Part shown: one piece after another, positions 1-9,205 of the stretch | How positions within the stretch are numbered: the stretch's first letter is position 1 | Layout of the letters: each line of letters starts with the position of its first letter | Made by a program: the position numbers and the translations under genes | Source: Bacteroidales bacterium | GTDB taxonomy: Bacteria; Bacteroidota; Bacteroidia; Bacteroidales; UBA6680 | NCBI GenBank assembly: GCA_025210735.1 | Contig: JAOARD010000007.1 | Span: forward strand, 1-64,000 | DNA: 64,000 nucleotides | Reading direction: 5' to 3' | The notes under the pieces: generated by a model | Databases searched by the model: none | What the model saw: the letters and a program-made list of their open reading frames with translations, nothing else | What the model was told of the DNA's origin: nothing

Positions 1-479
1 CTCCCTTTATCCGACCACGCAAATATCAGTTCATTTACCTCAACTATACCTGATAACTTATCCGGTTTTATCTCATTTGCATTCTGTAAGAACCTGTGTC
101 GCCATCGGAATGATGTATTCTTATGAACCCCACACTTTGCTGCTGCTTTTCTTATACTTAGTCCATCCTTCAGACATTTTGCATACTCAAGCCATCTTCC
201 TTTCTTATGTAGATATGCCAATGGAGTAGATGTTAATGTGTTGAATGTTCGTCTACACTCTTTACATCTGTAGCGTTGCATATCGCTACGCATTCCCCAC
301 TTCTGAATAGATTGTGACTTACAATACGGACAACTGATATCTTTACAATTATCATTTAACAAACGTGATACAAATTTGATTGAGTCACGCTTCTCTATAG
401 CACCTTTTAACTGATTATAACTCCTTGAATCAAGCTTGCCAACTGATGCTATTAACTTAACAATGTTCTGTGCTACCAT
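1..479 (-). CDS. IS1595-type (ISXO2-like) transposase, 5' part, cut by the window edge
   Basis: Reading leftward from an ATG at 479 gives about 159 residues open to the window edge. A zinc ribbon (CPYC near residue 56, then RYRCKECRRTFN) is followed by a TSTPL segment, a helix-turn-helix-like stretch (GLSIRKAAAKCGVHKNTSFRWRHR split over about 25 residues) and the start of the DDE domain (VEVNELIF). This order is that of IS1595-group transposases, which move insertion sequences by DDE chemistry. In relatives the first catalytic residue lies in a VEVDE/VEADE motif; here it reads VEVNE, so the first Asp appears to be Asn, which hints at an inactive copy. A 6-bp hairpin (GAACCT/AGGTTC, 500-519) lies just upstream and could be near the element end. 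No target duplication can be checked because the other end is outside. Confidence 0.75.
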   Translation of the reverse strand, partial: MVAQNIVKLIASVGKLDSRSYNQLKGAIEKRDSIKFVSRLLNDNCKDISCPYCKSQSIQKWGMRSDMQRYRCKECRRTFNTLTSTPLAYLHKKGRWLEYAKCLKDGLSIRKAAAKCGVHKNTSFRWRHRFLQNANEIKPDKLSGIVEVNELIFAWSDKG

Positions 480-616
480 GGTATTTCTGTTGGTATACGG
501 AACCTCTAAAAAAAGGTTCAACCAAACTCGCAAACAGAACATGCATCACAAAAAAACACTGAACTAACAGTCATATTTACAAAATCAGCATTTTATTATA
601 TATCAGCAAACTATAT

Positions 617-1351
617 CTATTCAAAATGGAACGACAACTTAAACCCATAAGAGGTTATTTTTTCAACAGCATCAACAAACATTTGCGTGTCAATATCAGT
701 ATCCTTTATTGCGTCAGGCGACAGCATATTAGAAAATCCTGAATAGAACTTAAGCTCTGTTGACAATTTAAAGAAAGGCAGAAATCTGTCATATCCAACT
801 CCAATCTCATATCCAAAATCAATCGATTCTAATCTTACATATATCCCATCATCTCTATTCAGCTTTTTATAGGCAGCTAAATCTGTAGAAAAAACAGGTC
901 CTGCTACAACATATACAATATGGTTATTTACACGCTTAGCTTTATATTTCAGAAGTAAAGGAAACTCCAGAAATGTACTTTCAAAGCTCATATTAGCATA
1001 CACACCATTTGCATCGTTCTTATAAATCTCATTTTTCTTATTATAATATGCCAAATGACGCTGAACAAATGTAACTGTTGGCAAAAAACGCAGATTCAGG
1101 TTCCTGAAAAGACGTAAATCAGACACAATACCTACATGAAAGCCCGCTGAGAGTTTTGGCATATCAGCATACAACCCCATAGCAGTATTGTTTCTGTGTA
1201 TATTAAATCCGGCAGTATTAACTCCTAGAGTAAACCCAAAATGTAATCGCCTCTTCAACTCATATTCAGGTTTAAACTTAGGTATCTCTCGTTGTGCAAA
1301 AACAAAACCAGATAAAATAACAAAAAATGATAATATAATAAGTCTCTTCAA
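617..1351 (-). CDS. porT: PorT-like outer-membrane beta-barrel protein (type IX secretion)
   Basis: 244 residues with a signal peptide (MKRLIILSFFVILSGFVFAQ) and alternating beta strands ending in an aromatic-rich last strand, as in the outer-membrane beta-barrel/PorT family. PorT (SprT) is needed for T9SS, which moves C-terminally tagged proteins across the outer membrane. It lies 50 bp downstream of ubiE on the same strand, an arrangement I recall for porT in many Bacteroidota. A T9SS cargo is encoded at 20813-26104. The start is TTG; an AAGGAG Shine-Dalgarno-like sequence lies at 1360-1365, and no in-frame ATG would keep the signal peptide. A generic porin-family barrel is the alternative. 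Confidence 0.7.
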   Translation of the reverse strand: MKRLIILSFFVILSGFVFAQREIPKFKPEYELKRRLHFGFTLGVNTAGFNIHRNNTAMGLYADMPKLSAGFHVGIVSDLRLFRNLNLRFLPTVTFVQRHLAYYNKKNEIYKNDANGVYANMSFESTFLEFPLLLKYKAKRVNNHIVYVVAGPVFSTDLAAYKKLNRDDGIYVRLESIDFGYEIGVGYDRFLPFFKLSTELKFYSGFSNMLSPDAIKDTDIDTQMFVDAVEKITSYGFKLSFHFE

Positions 1352-1401
1352 AATACAATCTCCTTTACTTAACTTCCTTTATAACGCAATAAACTGTAAT
1401 A

Positions 1402-2130
1402 TTATTTTTCTGCAATATATATTGTAGATATTCCAAATGACAGAGAAACAACCTTCACATTTGAAAAACCAACTTTTGTAAGAACATCAGCAAACTCTTT
1501 TCCGCTCGGAAAAGCCTCAACAGACATAGGCAGATAGGTATATGCCGATCTGTCTTTTGAAATAATACGTCCCAAAAAGGGTAAAATCTGCTTTGAATAG
1601 AACCAGTACAACTGCTTTACCGGGAAATATTTAGGTTTAGAAAACTCCAGAATAGCAACATATCCATTAGGTTTAAGAACTCTGTGCATTTCTCCTAACC
1701 CCTTCTCCAGATTCTGAAAGTTACGTACTCCAAAAGCAACAGTTACGGCATTAAATTGCTCATTGTTAAAGGGAAGATCCTCGGAATCAGCCTGCATAAG
1801 TTCTATTACGTTTTCCAGACCTTTTGTTTTAATCTTATCCCTACCAACATTAAGCATTCCTTCAGAAATATCTATCCCAGTAATCTTTTTCGGATTAATT
1901 CTTAAAGCCGAAATAGCAAAATCACCTGTTCCGGTTGCAACATCAAGAATTGTCTCAGGTTTATATCTCCCCAACATCTTAATTGTTCTTCTACGCCACA
2001 ACTTATCTATTCCAAACGATAAAAAATGATTAAGAAAATCATATTTAGATGAGATATTATCAAACATCTTCTCAACCTGCTCTCTCTTACTTGATTTATC
2101 GTTATTATATGGTATTACAACCTTGCTCAT
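1402..2130 (-). CDS. ubiE: Demethylmenaquinone methyltransferase
   Basis: 242 residues, the normal length for UbiE/MenG. It transfers a methyl group from SAM to demethylmenaquinone, the last step of menaquinone synthesis, in the cytoplasm at the membrane. The N-terminal MFDNISSKYDFLNHFLSFGID signature, the SAM-binding motif I (LDVATGTGDFAI near residue 64) and the family motif VAFGVRNFQNLEKGL are all visible. The ATG at 2130 fits the family start. It is followed by porT with a 50-bp gap, probably one transcript. Menaquinone-only respiration is usual in Bacteroidota, so menG would be an equivalent name. Confidence 0.95.
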   Translation of the reverse strand: MSKVVIPYNNDKSSKREQVEKMFDNISSKYDFLNHFLSFGIDKLWRRRTIKMLGRYKPETILDVATGTGDFAISALRINPKKITGIDISEGMLNVGRDKIKTKGLENVIELMQADSEDLPFNNEQFNAVTVAFGVRNFQNLEKGLGEMHRVLKPNGYVAILEFSKPKYFPVKQLYWFYSKQILPFLGRIISKDRSAYTYLPMSVEAFPSGKEFADVLTKVGFSNVKVVSLSFGISTIYIAEK

Positions 2131-2197
2131 TACAAACCTTAAATAAATAAACCGCTAATATACTATAATCTGCGATTGAGTTGAACATAACAAAAAA

Positions 2198-2225
2198 AAA
2201 TCTGCCTGTTTTTACAGACAGATTT
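2198..2225 (-). terminator. Hairpin terminator after purL
   Basis: AAATCTGCCTGT pairs with ACAGACAGATTT across a 4-nt loop, with one mismatch. It lies 29 bp past the purL stop, and the minus-strand copy runs into a T-rich tract. Confidence 0.7.
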
Positions 2226-2254
2226 CTATATAATAATATTAAGTAAAAAACATA

Positions 2255-4480
2255 TTACTTAAGTAGCATCTCAATAGCTGCATCATAAACCTTTTTAAGA
2301 TCAGATACAAAACCATATGAGATATCATCTACTCGTATTTCCGATTTAGTTACATGACCAAGAGCTGAAAATGGAACACCAGATTCTACCATAAAATCAA
2401 TAAATTCAGTCTCTTTTCCTTGCGATACAGAAACAACAACTCTTCCTTGCGATTCACCAAAAAGGAAAGCATCTTTTCTTACCTCAGCATCTGTTGTAAG
2501 ATCAAAACCATATGATTTTACCATTGCACTCTCAAGCATAGTAAAGAACAAACCTCCATTTGACACATCATGTGCAGAACGGATAAGGTGTTTTTCACAA
2601 AGACCAGAAACCGTTTCCTGCATCTTAGCCTCCTCATCAATATTAAAATAAGGTACAGAAGACTCTTTACATCCATGGTATGATACAAGGTACTCAGACG
2701 AGCTGATATCATTCTTAGACTCACCAATAAGATATATCATATCCCCCTTCTCTTTAAAGGCCATGGTAGTTTGTGTCTTTTTATCTTTTAACAGTCCTAA
2801 CATACCTATTGTAGGTGTAGGGAACACAGGTGTTACCTTATCACCAATAGATGTTTGGTTATAGAAACTAACATTTCCTCCAGTAACAGGTGTCTTAAAC
2901 TTACGACAAGCCTTTCCCATACCTGTTATTGCTCCAACAAACTGCCAATATACCTCAGGATTATAAGGATTACCAAAGTTCAGACAGTTTGAAATAGCCA
3001 TAGGCTCACCACCTGAACATACAATATTTCTTGCAGCCTCTGCTACAGCAATCATTGTTCCAACTTCCGGATCAGCATTAACATATCTTGGATTACAGTC
3101 AACTGTAAGTGCTAATGCCGAGTTTGTATTCTTTACATTAACTATACCTGCATCTGAAGGGAAATTTGTTGACATATTAGCTGTTCCGACCATACTGTCA
3201 TACTGCTCAATAACCCATTTCTTCGATGCTATATTAGGATTCTCTATAAGCTTAAGAGCAACCTCGCGCATACTCTTAGGCTCTTCAATATTATCTATAT
3301 TAAATTCCTGAAAACGCTTGTAATATGCAGGCTCTGTATACTCTCTCTCATATACAGGAGCTCCACCACCTAAAACAAGTTCAGAAGCAGGTACCTCTGC
3401 TACAATATCGCCGTGCCACAAGAATTCTAGTGTATCACCCTTTGTAACCTCTCCAATAATTGCACATGTAAGATCCCACTTATCAAATATTTGCTCAACA
3501 ACATCCTCTTTACCTTTCTCTACCACAATAAGCATACGCTCTTGCGATTCAGAAAGCAAAATTTCCCACGGCTCCATATTCTTCTGGCGCAATGGTACTC
3601 TATCTAGTTCAACACGCATTCCGAAACCACCTTTTTCAGACATCTCAGAAGTTGAACATATAATACCTGCTGCACCCATATCCTGCATTCCAACCACTAC
3701 ATCTGTAGTGTTTAGCTCAAGAGTAGCCTCTAACAGTAGCTTCTCCTGAAACGGATCACCAACCTGTATTGAAGGTATATCGTCTGCTGAATTCTCTGTA
3801 ATATCTGACGATGCAAATGTAGTTCCATGAATTCCATCTTTTCCGGTACGTGAACCTACAATATAAACAGGATTACCTTCCCCTTTTGATATTGCAGATA
3901 TCATATCGCCTTTATCTAAAAGACCAACGGACATCGCATTAACAAGAGGATTTGTTCCATAGCACTCATCAAAGAATACCTCACCTCCTACAACAGGAAC
4001 ACCAAAAGCATTACCGTAATCGCCAATACCTTTAACAACGCCCTTCATATGCCACTTTGTACGCGCCTCTTCAAGGTTACCAAAACGCAATGAGTTAAGC
4101 TGAGCTACCGGGCGTGCACCCATAGTGAATACATCACGGTTTATTCCACCTACTCCTGTTGCAGCTCCCTGATATGGCTCTACTGCACACGGATGATTGT
4201 GCGACTCTATCTTAAATGCACATGCAAGATCGTTGCCTATATCAACCAAACCTGCATTTTCCTCTCCTGCCTCACACAGAATATGCTCGCCTTCACGAGG
4301 CAAAGTTTTAAGCCACTTTATCGAATTTTTATACGAAGCGTGCTCCGACCACATCACTGAAAAAATACTCAGTTCTGTATAATTCGGGGTACGTCCCAGT
4401 ATCTTCTTAATTGATTCAAATTCCTCAGGTAATAGACCTAGCTCCTCGGCTGTTTTAACAGTTACTTCCATGTCTGACAT
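2255..4480 (-). CDS. purL: Phosphoribosylformylglycinamidine synthase, small-type PurL
   Basis: 741 residues from the chosen start, matching small-type PurL (about 740) rather than the ~1230-residue fused form. It makes FGAM from FGAR, ATP and glutamine-derived ammonia in purine synthesis. Visible motifs include SEHASYKNS, ESHNHPCAVEPYQGAATGVGGINRD and DMGAAGIICSTSEM (ATP/Mg binding). Small PurL normally needs PurQ and PurS; neither is in this window. An in-frame ATG exists at 4543, but a TATATTTG promoter box (minus strand, 4513-4520) lies between it and the ATG at 4480, and only the latter matches the family N-terminus (MSDMEVTVKTAEELGL). The gene stands alone between two intergenic regions. 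Confidence 0.95.
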   Translation of the reverse strand: MSDMEVTVKTAEELGLLPEEFESIKKILGRTPNYTELSIFSVMWSEHASYKNSIKWLKTLPREGEHILCEAGEENAGLVDIGNDLACAFKIESHNHPCAVEPYQGAATGVGGINRDVFTMGARPVAQLNSLRFGNLEEARTKWHMKGVVKGIGDYGNAFGVPVVGGEVFFDECYGTNPLVNAMSVGLLDKGDMISAISKGEGNPVYIVGSRTGKDGIHGTTFASSDITENSADDIPSIQVGDPFQEKLLLEATLELNTTDVVVGMQDMGAAGIICSTSEMSEKGGFGMRVELDRVPLRQKNMEPWEILLSESQERMLIVVEKGKEDVVEQIFDKWDLTCAIIGEVTKGDTLEFLWHGDIVAEVPASELVLGGGAPVYEREYTEPAYYKRFQEFNIDNIEEPKSMREVALKLIENPNIASKKWVIEQYDSMVGTANMSTNFPSDAGIVNVKNTNSALALTVDCNPRYVNADPEVGTMIAVAEAARNIVCSGGEPMAISNCLNFGNPYNPEVYWQFVGAITGMGKACRKFKTPVTGGNVSFYNQTSIGDKVTPVFPTPTIGMLGLLKDKKTQTTMAFKEKGDMIYLIGESKNDISSSEYLVSYHGCKESSVPYFNIDEEAKMQETVSGLCEKHLIRSAHDVSNGGLFFTMLESAMVKSYGFDLTTDAEVRKDAFLFGESQGRVVVSVSQGKETEFIDFMVESGVPFSALGHVTKSEIRVDDISYGFVSDLKKVYDAAIEMLLK

Positions 4481-4512
4481 GTTGAGTTTACAATTATTTT
4501 CTAAATTTACCA

Positions 4513-4520
4513 CAAATATA
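4513..4520 (-). promoter_or_regulatory. TAnnTTTG promoter box for purL
   Basis: The minus strand reads TATATTTG, a full match to the Bacteroidota -7 consensus TAnnTTTG. It would start transcription about 27 nt upstream of the purL ATG at 4480. No good TTTG -33 box is seen at the expected distance. Confidence 0.55.
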
Positions 4521-4655
4521 CTAACATTTGTATCAATCGGCATTTACAAATTGTTTTTTTACTCACATATTATAAACAGGTGAACAACACATAGCCAGGT
4601 AGTAAACAGAATTATATTACAGGTTTTAAATAGAACAGATTAATAAAAATTATAA

Positions 4656-4722
4656 CAGATAAAACGAGTATGAGAATAGTTTTTCACACTCAAGAGTAAT
4701 TATCCCATACACGTACAATCTG
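4656..4722 (+). ncRNA. Dispersed leader motif, copy D (before SDR gene)
   Basis: CAGAT (4656-4660) pairs with ATCTG (4718-4722). The interior has AAAACGAGTATGAGAA, an internal GAA/TTC mini-hairpin and TTCACAC, matching copies at 32696 and 13118. The motif ends 20 nt before the ATG at 4743, so it would be in that gene's 5' leader. It is one of the more diverged copies. See the finding on the dispersed motif. Confidence 0.5.
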
Positions 4723-4742
4723 CAAAAAACAAATTTAGATAT

Positions 4743-5498
4743 ATGAAAAAAATAGCACTCGTTACAGGAGCAACAGCCGGTTTTGGCGAAGCTATTGCTA
4801 TAAAGCTTGCAGAATCAGGATACAACCTGATAATTACAGGACGAAGAGATGAAAGATTACAAGATTTAAAGGAAAAACTGGCAAAAGATTTCGGCACCGA
4901 GTCTGTAACATTATGTTTTGATGTAAGAGATAAAGAAGCCGTTGATATGGCGATTGATTCACTTAAAGGAGATTGGAAAAACATTGATCTGCTTGTAAAC
5001 AATGCCGGACTTGCAGTTGGCCTTGGTCCTATTCAGGAAGGTGTTGTTGACGATTGGGAAAGAATGATAGATACAAACGTTAAAGGTCTTCTGTATGTAA
5101 CCAGAAAGATTTCTCCAACAATGGTTGAGCGTAAAAAAGGTCACATTATCAATATTGGTTCAACGGCTGGTAAAGATGTTTATCTGAATGGCAATGTATA
5201 TTGCGGAACAAAACATGCTGTTAATGCAATTTCTCAAGCCATGAGAATAGATATGCTTCCTTACAATATCAAGGTTACACAGATACGTCCGGGATTAGCA
5301 GAAACAGAATTCTCCGTTGTACGATTTAAAGGAGATAAGGATAAAGCTGATGCAACATACAAAAACATTGAACCTCTATATGCTAAGGATATAGCTGATG
5401 CTGTATTATTCGTTGCTACCAGACCTGATTCTGTTAATATCAATGATCTTGAAATTACATGTACTGCGCAGGCAAATTCATATTACGTGCACAAATAG
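4743..5498 (+). CDS. Short-chain dehydrogenase, YdfG-like
   Basis: 251 residues, classical SDR length. The NAD(P)-binding GATAGFGEA (TGxxxGxG) is at residue 9, NNAGLAVG follows strand 4, and the catalytic Ser and YCGTK (YxxxK) are in place. The sequence LVTGATAGFGEAIAIKLAESG and the overall pattern resemble YdfG-type NADP-dependent 3-hydroxy acid/serine dehydrogenases, which also reduce malonic semialdehyde; the exact substrate cannot be read from sequence. It is monocistronic, ending at a strong hairpin terminator, and is preceded by a copy of the dispersed leader motif. Confidence 0.9.
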   Translation: MKKIALVTGATAGFGEAIAIKLAESGYNLIITGRRDERLQDLKEKLAKDFGTESVTLCFDVRDKEAVDMAIDSLKGDWKNIDLLVNNAGLAVGLGPIQEGVVDDWERMIDTNVKGLLYVTRKISPTMVERKKGHIINIGSTAGKDVYLNGNVYCGTKHAVNAISQAMRIDMLPYNIKVTQIRPGLAETEFSVVRFKGDKDKADATYKNIEPLYAKDIADAVLFVATRPDSVNINDLEITCTAQANSYYVHK

Positions 5499-5510
5499 AA
5501 TATAGATTTT

Positions 5511-5545
5511 ACAGGATATCAACTTCAAACGATATCCTGTTTTTC
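5511..5545. terminator. Bidirectional hairpin terminator
   Basis: ACAGGATATC (5511-5520) pairs perfectly with GATATCCTGT (5531-5540), followed by TTTTTC. It separates the SDR gene (+) from the convergent gene ending at 5544. Confidence 0.85.
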
Positions 5546-5960
5546 AATTATCATTCTTATGGTACTGGTTAATAATATCATTAAGTTTCCGTCTGTTTAT
5601 GTAAAGATCCGCCACGGGCTCTCTGAATGTTCCATCCTCTGTTTCTATAATAAACGTTCGTGATCTCGTTAACAATCCGGCTGTCTCTATCTTATTAATA
5701 ATAAAAACCGATACAATACTGTCCCACTCAAACAGTATATCAACTTTAGAAACATACACTCCTTTGTCATCAATTTTTATCTTAACTGTTCGTCTGCTTA
5801 TCCTCACAAAAAGATATATTAACATGCTAAATGATATTATAGCCGTTGCAACCGTAATCAATTCATATGCTTCTAAAATGTACGAAACTATAGATATCAC
5901 AATACATACAGCAATAATCAAGTCTGTTTGTCTAAAAATTCTGTCGCGTATTTTATACAT
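5544..5960 (-). CDS. Membrane-anchored PH-like protein of unknown role
   Basis: 138 residues. Two N-terminal hydrophobic segments (about residues 15-32 and 35-52) are followed by a soluble C-terminal domain with alternating strands (VKIKIDDKGVYVSKVDILFEWDSIVSVFI...). This layout resembles bacterial PH-domain (YcxB/YdbT-like) membrane proteins, but I cannot assign a family with certainty. It shares the terminator at 5511-5545 with the convergent SDR gene. Start is the ATG at 5960; nothing upstream on this strand is close enough to suggest an operon. Confidence 0.7.
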   Translation of the reverse strand: MYKIRDRIFRQTDLIIAVCIVISIVSYILEAYELITVATAIISFSMLIYLFVRISRRTVKIKIDDKGVYVSKVDILFEWDSIVSVFIINKIETAGLLTRSRTFIIETEDGTFREPVADLYINRRKLNDIINQYHKNDN

Positions 5961-6250
5961 TTACAACTATTCAATTAAATTTTATTAAACCGTCCTAACT
6001 TTAAATCAAAAACATAAGCAGACAAATAACAAAATACCAGTTATGCTACTCATTAACATAACCATATTCAAATATTTTCTGATTATAACGCAAAAGCTAT
6101 TAACTACAAAACATATAACCAGTATACAAATCACATTTTATATCTACACAAATAAGGTTATATATTCCAGCTCTAAAATAATGAATTTATTAATTATCAT
6201 CACAAAAAAAAGGCAACTATATACACTAAAAAAAACACTAACCGTTAAGG
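5961..6250. other. AT-rich intergenic stretch
   Basis: About 290 bp of very AT-rich sequence between two minus-strand genes. A small open frame on the plus strand (6043-6273) has low-complexity I/K/T/Y composition and no recognisable motif, so I do not call it a gene. No hairpin terminator or repeat stands out. Confidence 0.5.
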
Positions 6251-7939
6251 TCAGAATATTACAGTATAACTGACATGTACTTTTGCTGTTCTGAATTCAA
6301 GAGGAATATCTTTTGTTGTACCCAATGCATATGACGCATTCAACAAGCCACCATTCATAATCCACCTAAAACCCAATCCAACGCCAAATGCAGTGGTTTT
6401 ACTATACAAATTATCATCGTTTATATATGCAGCATCTCCAAAAATATATACAGCAGTTCCTCCACCCAACATATATTCCGGCTGCATTGTAAGAGTTACA
6501 AACTCCGACGCCTTAAAACTATTCTCTACAAAACCTCTCACGGTATTAGTTCCCCCCACAAAGAACAACTCATTTTCTGCCAGTTTTCCAACACCTCCAA
6601 ACGATCTCATCACTCCCCCAACCGATTTAAACTGAATATTAAAATTTTTATACAATGGTCTTACATACCTGGTTTTCCACGACATTTTAAAAAATGTACC
6701 ACTCTCAGAAACCTCATCTTTCTCATAATTTCTGTTACCTACAAGAATTTCAGTATTCAGAAGCAAACCTTTCTGTGCATCTATTCTGTTACCCAAATCG
6801 TTTTTTGTAAATGAGATACCATACATATTTTTAGTAACTGTAGCCCTGTTACTATTTACAGATGCATCTGCTAGTTCCAACGGATATGTATTTTCGTAAC
6901 TATATATAAGCCTTATATTATCCTGCCCTTTCAGGTTAAATCGTAAAGAGAATTCAGGATTTACGTACACATATGAGGAGTCCTGTTTGTGAAAATCAAG
7001 TTTAGCCCCAATACCAACTCTGTAAAATACAAACGGAATATCTATTCGTGCCTTTAGGTCTTGCGACGAACCTGTTAAACGTTTCCACTCCAGATTCAGA
7101 TGCTCACCGTTCTTAAAAACATTTCTCAGATCTAACAAAAGCTCTCCGGTTACATCAACCTTTCCTTTATCTGTATTCACCCCTAAAATTCCTGAAAAGC
7201 TATTTGTTCTTCGGGGCTTAATGTAGATATATTTCACAACCTCTTTATCATCAAATTCTATCTCCGGATCTTTTACCTTCTCTATAAAACGTAACAACTG
7301 TATCTTATCACTCACAGAGAGAATATCTTTATAACTAAACAGCTTACCATTCTCTATCTGCAAATATTTATTAATATAACTTTCAGATATTTTAGCCCCA
7401 CCTTTAACAATAGTCTTCCCGTATACAAATCTTTTTCCCGGATCAATACTAAGTTTTACCTTAATCTTACCATCTTCAACAACAACACTATCAGTAGCTA
7501 CATTACAAAACGGATATCCATTATTAACATACCACTCCAGATTCCTTGTCTTATATCTATCAAAACCTTTCCAATCTATTATACTATCACGCTTTATTCT
7601 TAATTTACGAACGTTTGCTCTTTCTCCGGATATCTCCTCACCATATTCAAACCAGCGATACTGTTCTCCTCTATAAACATATACATTCGCCACATTATTA
7701 AATACTACAACTGTATCAAGACAAGCTCCAAGATATCCTTTCTCAAAGAATTTATCAGTAAGAGCAAGAATATCATTGTACATATTAGCTGAGTCTTTGT
7801 AATTTGTCTTTAAGTATCGTTTATGCACCAGAACAGAGTCTATATATAACTGTACCTTATTATTAGTCTGACCATACACCATTTGACTAAAGGTTAACAG
7901 GAAAACTAATACAACACCATATTTTATAGCTCTTAACAT
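6251..7939 (-). CDS. Omp85/BamA-TamA-type outer-membrane protein
   Basis: 562 residues with a signal peptide (cleavage near VYGQ). The first ~230 residues contain POTRA-like repeats (for example RFVYGKTIVKGGAKISESYINKYL). The rest is a C-terminal surface-antigen (D15) barrel with the family signature GGTNTVRGF near residue 455. Members of this superfamily insert or export proteins or lipids at the outer membrane. It is shorter than BamA (~800) and closer to the short TamA/PlpD-like forms in Bacteroidota, so it is probably not the essential BamA. It ends in an aromatic residue (VIF), usual for barrels. Confidence 0.85.
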   Translation of the reverse strand: MLRAIKYGVVLVFLLTFSQMVYGQTNNKVQLYIDSVLVHKRYLKTNYKDSANMYNDILALTDKFFEKGYLGACLDTVVVFNNVANVYVYRGEQYRWFEYGEEISGERANVRKLRIKRDSIIDWKGFDRYKTRNLEWYVNNGYPFCNVATDSVVVEDGKIKVKLSIDPGKRFVYGKTIVKGGAKISESYINKYLQIENGKLFSYKDILSVSDKIQLLRFIEKVKDPEIEFDDKEVVKYIYIKPRRTNSFSGILGVNTDKGKVDVTGELLLDLRNVFKNGEHLNLEWKRLTGSSQDLKARIDIPFVFYRVGIGAKLDFHKQDSSYVYVNPEFSLRFNLKGQDNIRLIYSYENTYPLELADASVNSNRATVTKNMYGISFTKNDLGNRIDAQKGLLLNTEILVGNRNYEKDEVSESGTFFKMSWKTRYVRPLYKNFNIQFKSVGGVMRSFGGVGKLAENELFFVGGTNTVRGFVENSFKASEFVTLTMQPEYMLGGGTAVYIFGDAAYINDDNLYSKTTAFGVGLGFRWIMNGGLLNASYALGTTKDIPLEFRTAKVHVSYTVIF

Positions 7940-7956
7940 ATATTATAAAACAAAAA

Positions 7957-7981
7957 AAAGGTCATACTATTATGACCTTTT
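7957..7981 (-). terminator. Terminator after nitroreductase gene
   Basis: AAAGGTCATA pairs with TATGACCTTT over a 4-nt loop. On the minus strand it is followed by a run of T, and lies about 27 bp past the stop at 8008. Confidence 0.85.
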
Positions 7982-8007
7982 GCAATATAAACATTAAAAT
8001 TATATTT

Positions 8008-8754
8008 CTACTGATTCATATATCCTTGCTTTTTAAGCACATCAAGGAACATATTAGAGAATGTAACATTATCAGCTTTCTTATATCTTACATCAGTAAA
8101 TACCTGTGCTAATGTTTCCTTATTATTCTCTGCTACAAATTGTTTACTATCCTCACGAGCCTCTTTATCAGCATAAAAAGCTTTTATCTGATCGTCAGAG
8201 AACTCTTTATATGTTTCGTTATGTACTACCGACTCTAATGGCAAACGATCTATCTGCTCAGGATTCTCTGCCGGATAACCTAATGTAACTGTAGTTATTG
8301 GCACAACACCTTTAGGTAGATTAAGAACATCTATTATCTTCTTTGCCATATATGTTGTTGTTCCAAGATAACATATACCCAGACCTTTTGCCTCTGCTGC
8401 TACACATGCTGTTTGTGCAACCAAAAGAGCATCAATTGCAGCTGTAACAAACGATAGGAAGTTATCGTAGCCAGGTTCTGCATTATTAAGCTCGCACCAA
8501 CGTACAAATCTGTTAAAATCAGCACAGAACGTAAGTGTTACAGGAGCCTGTTTTATCATAGGCTGATTAAAATGACAAGGAGAAAGTTTCTCTTTCATAT
8601 CCTGATCACGCGTTACAACAACGCTATAAACCTGCATATTTCCGGTTGTAGAAGCTCTCACTCCCGCTTCAAGAATCTCATTCAGTAACTCTTCAGAAAC
8701 ATCCTGATCTGTATATTTTCTAATTGTCTTTCTGTTCTTTAAAATATCCATCAT
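8008..8754 (-). CDS. Nitroreductase-family flavoprotein
   Basis: 248 residues. The N-terminal MMDILKNRKTIRKYTDQDV with RASTTGNMQ (FMN-contacting residues after the Arg-rich start) and the central GLGICYLGTTTY motif are typical of FMN nitroreductases of the NfsA/Frp type, which reduce nitro compounds or flavins with NAD(P)H in the cytoplasm. True substrate is unknown. A TAAATTTG promoter box on the minus strand (8786-8793) predicts a short leader. It ends in the terminator at 7957. Confidence 0.9.
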   Translation of the reverse strand: MMDILKNRKTIRKYTDQDVSEELLNEILEAGVRASTTGNMQVYSVVVTRDQDMKEKLSPCHFNQPMIKQAPVTLTFCADFNRFVRWCELNNAEPGYDNFLSFVTAAIDALLVAQTACVAAEAKGLGICYLGTTTYMAKKIIDVLNLPKGVVPITTVTLGYPAENPEQIDRLPLESVVHNETYKEFSDDQIKAFYADKEAREDSKQFVAENNKETLAQVFTDVRYKKADNVTFSNMFLDVLKKQGYMNQ

Positions 8755-8785
8755 CTTTTTATAATTTTAATGATAAACTAATGCT

Positions 8786-8814
8786 CAAATTTATACATTC
8801 TTGCAACAGGCAAA
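8786..8814 (-). promoter_or_regulatory. Promoter for the nitroreductase gene
   Basis: The minus strand reads TAAATTTG at 8793-8786 (TAnnTTTG). TTTG at 8814-8811 is spaced 17 bp upstream, slightly short of the usual 19-21. Confidence 0.45.
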
Positions 8815-9010
8815 AATTTTTTTCCATTAAATTTACTATTGTAGTAAAAAACATCTACTGCACTACAGATCAGAACACGCGCGTAACACAGTGCATTACA
8901 CAATTGTAATTACATACTGTAACGTAACCTAAACTGTGCTTTTTGCGTTGATTAATAGAGAAATAATTAATAAATTGCCAGTATAAATCTGAAACAAAAC
9001 CTATCCTGTT

Positions 9011-9124
9011 ATGAAGAGAATTTACAAGATTGTTGGTTTAGTGGTTTTAGCTGTAATATTGTTTTCCGCATGTAAAACTTATACATGCCCAACCTACAGG
9101 TATAGTGTTGAGAAAAGCAAATAA
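9011..9124 (+). CDS. Small lipoprotein (37 residues)
   Basis: ATG at 9011 to TAA at 9122-9124 encodes 37 residues: MKRIYKIVGLVVLAVILFSA, then Cys-21 and a short tail KTYTCPTYRYSVEKSK. The charged start, hydrophobic core and FSAC lipobox make a lipoprotein signal. The mature part is only about 17 residues. Many Bacteroidota carry such tiny lipoproteins with a CPTY-like tail; function is unknown. It is followed by a strong terminator at 9148, which supports a real transcript. Confidence 0.65.
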   Translation: MKRIYKIVGLVVLAVILFSACKTYTCPTYRYSVEKSK

Positions 9125-9147
9125 TTCAAACATCACTTACTAAATCT

Positions 9148-9184
9148 AAAAAAGCAGTTCCATAAAAATGAAACTGCTTTTTTT
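9148..9184. terminator. Bidirectional terminator
   Basis: AAAAAAGCAGTT (9148-9159) pairs with AACTGCTTTTTT (9172-9183). It serves the small lipoprotein gene (+) and the acyl-CoA dehydrogenase gene (-). Confidence 0.85.
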
Positions 9185-9205
9185 ATATCATAAATATATT
9201 ATCTC

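Noticed and set aside
2017..2130. Later starts for ubiE
   Set aside because: The ATG at 2130 gives the normal family N-terminus; no shorter start keeps the MFDNISSKYDFLN block.
6043..6273. 76-residue plus-strand frame
   Set aside because: Low-complexity composition (I/K/T/Y), no ribosome binding context and no similarity recognised.
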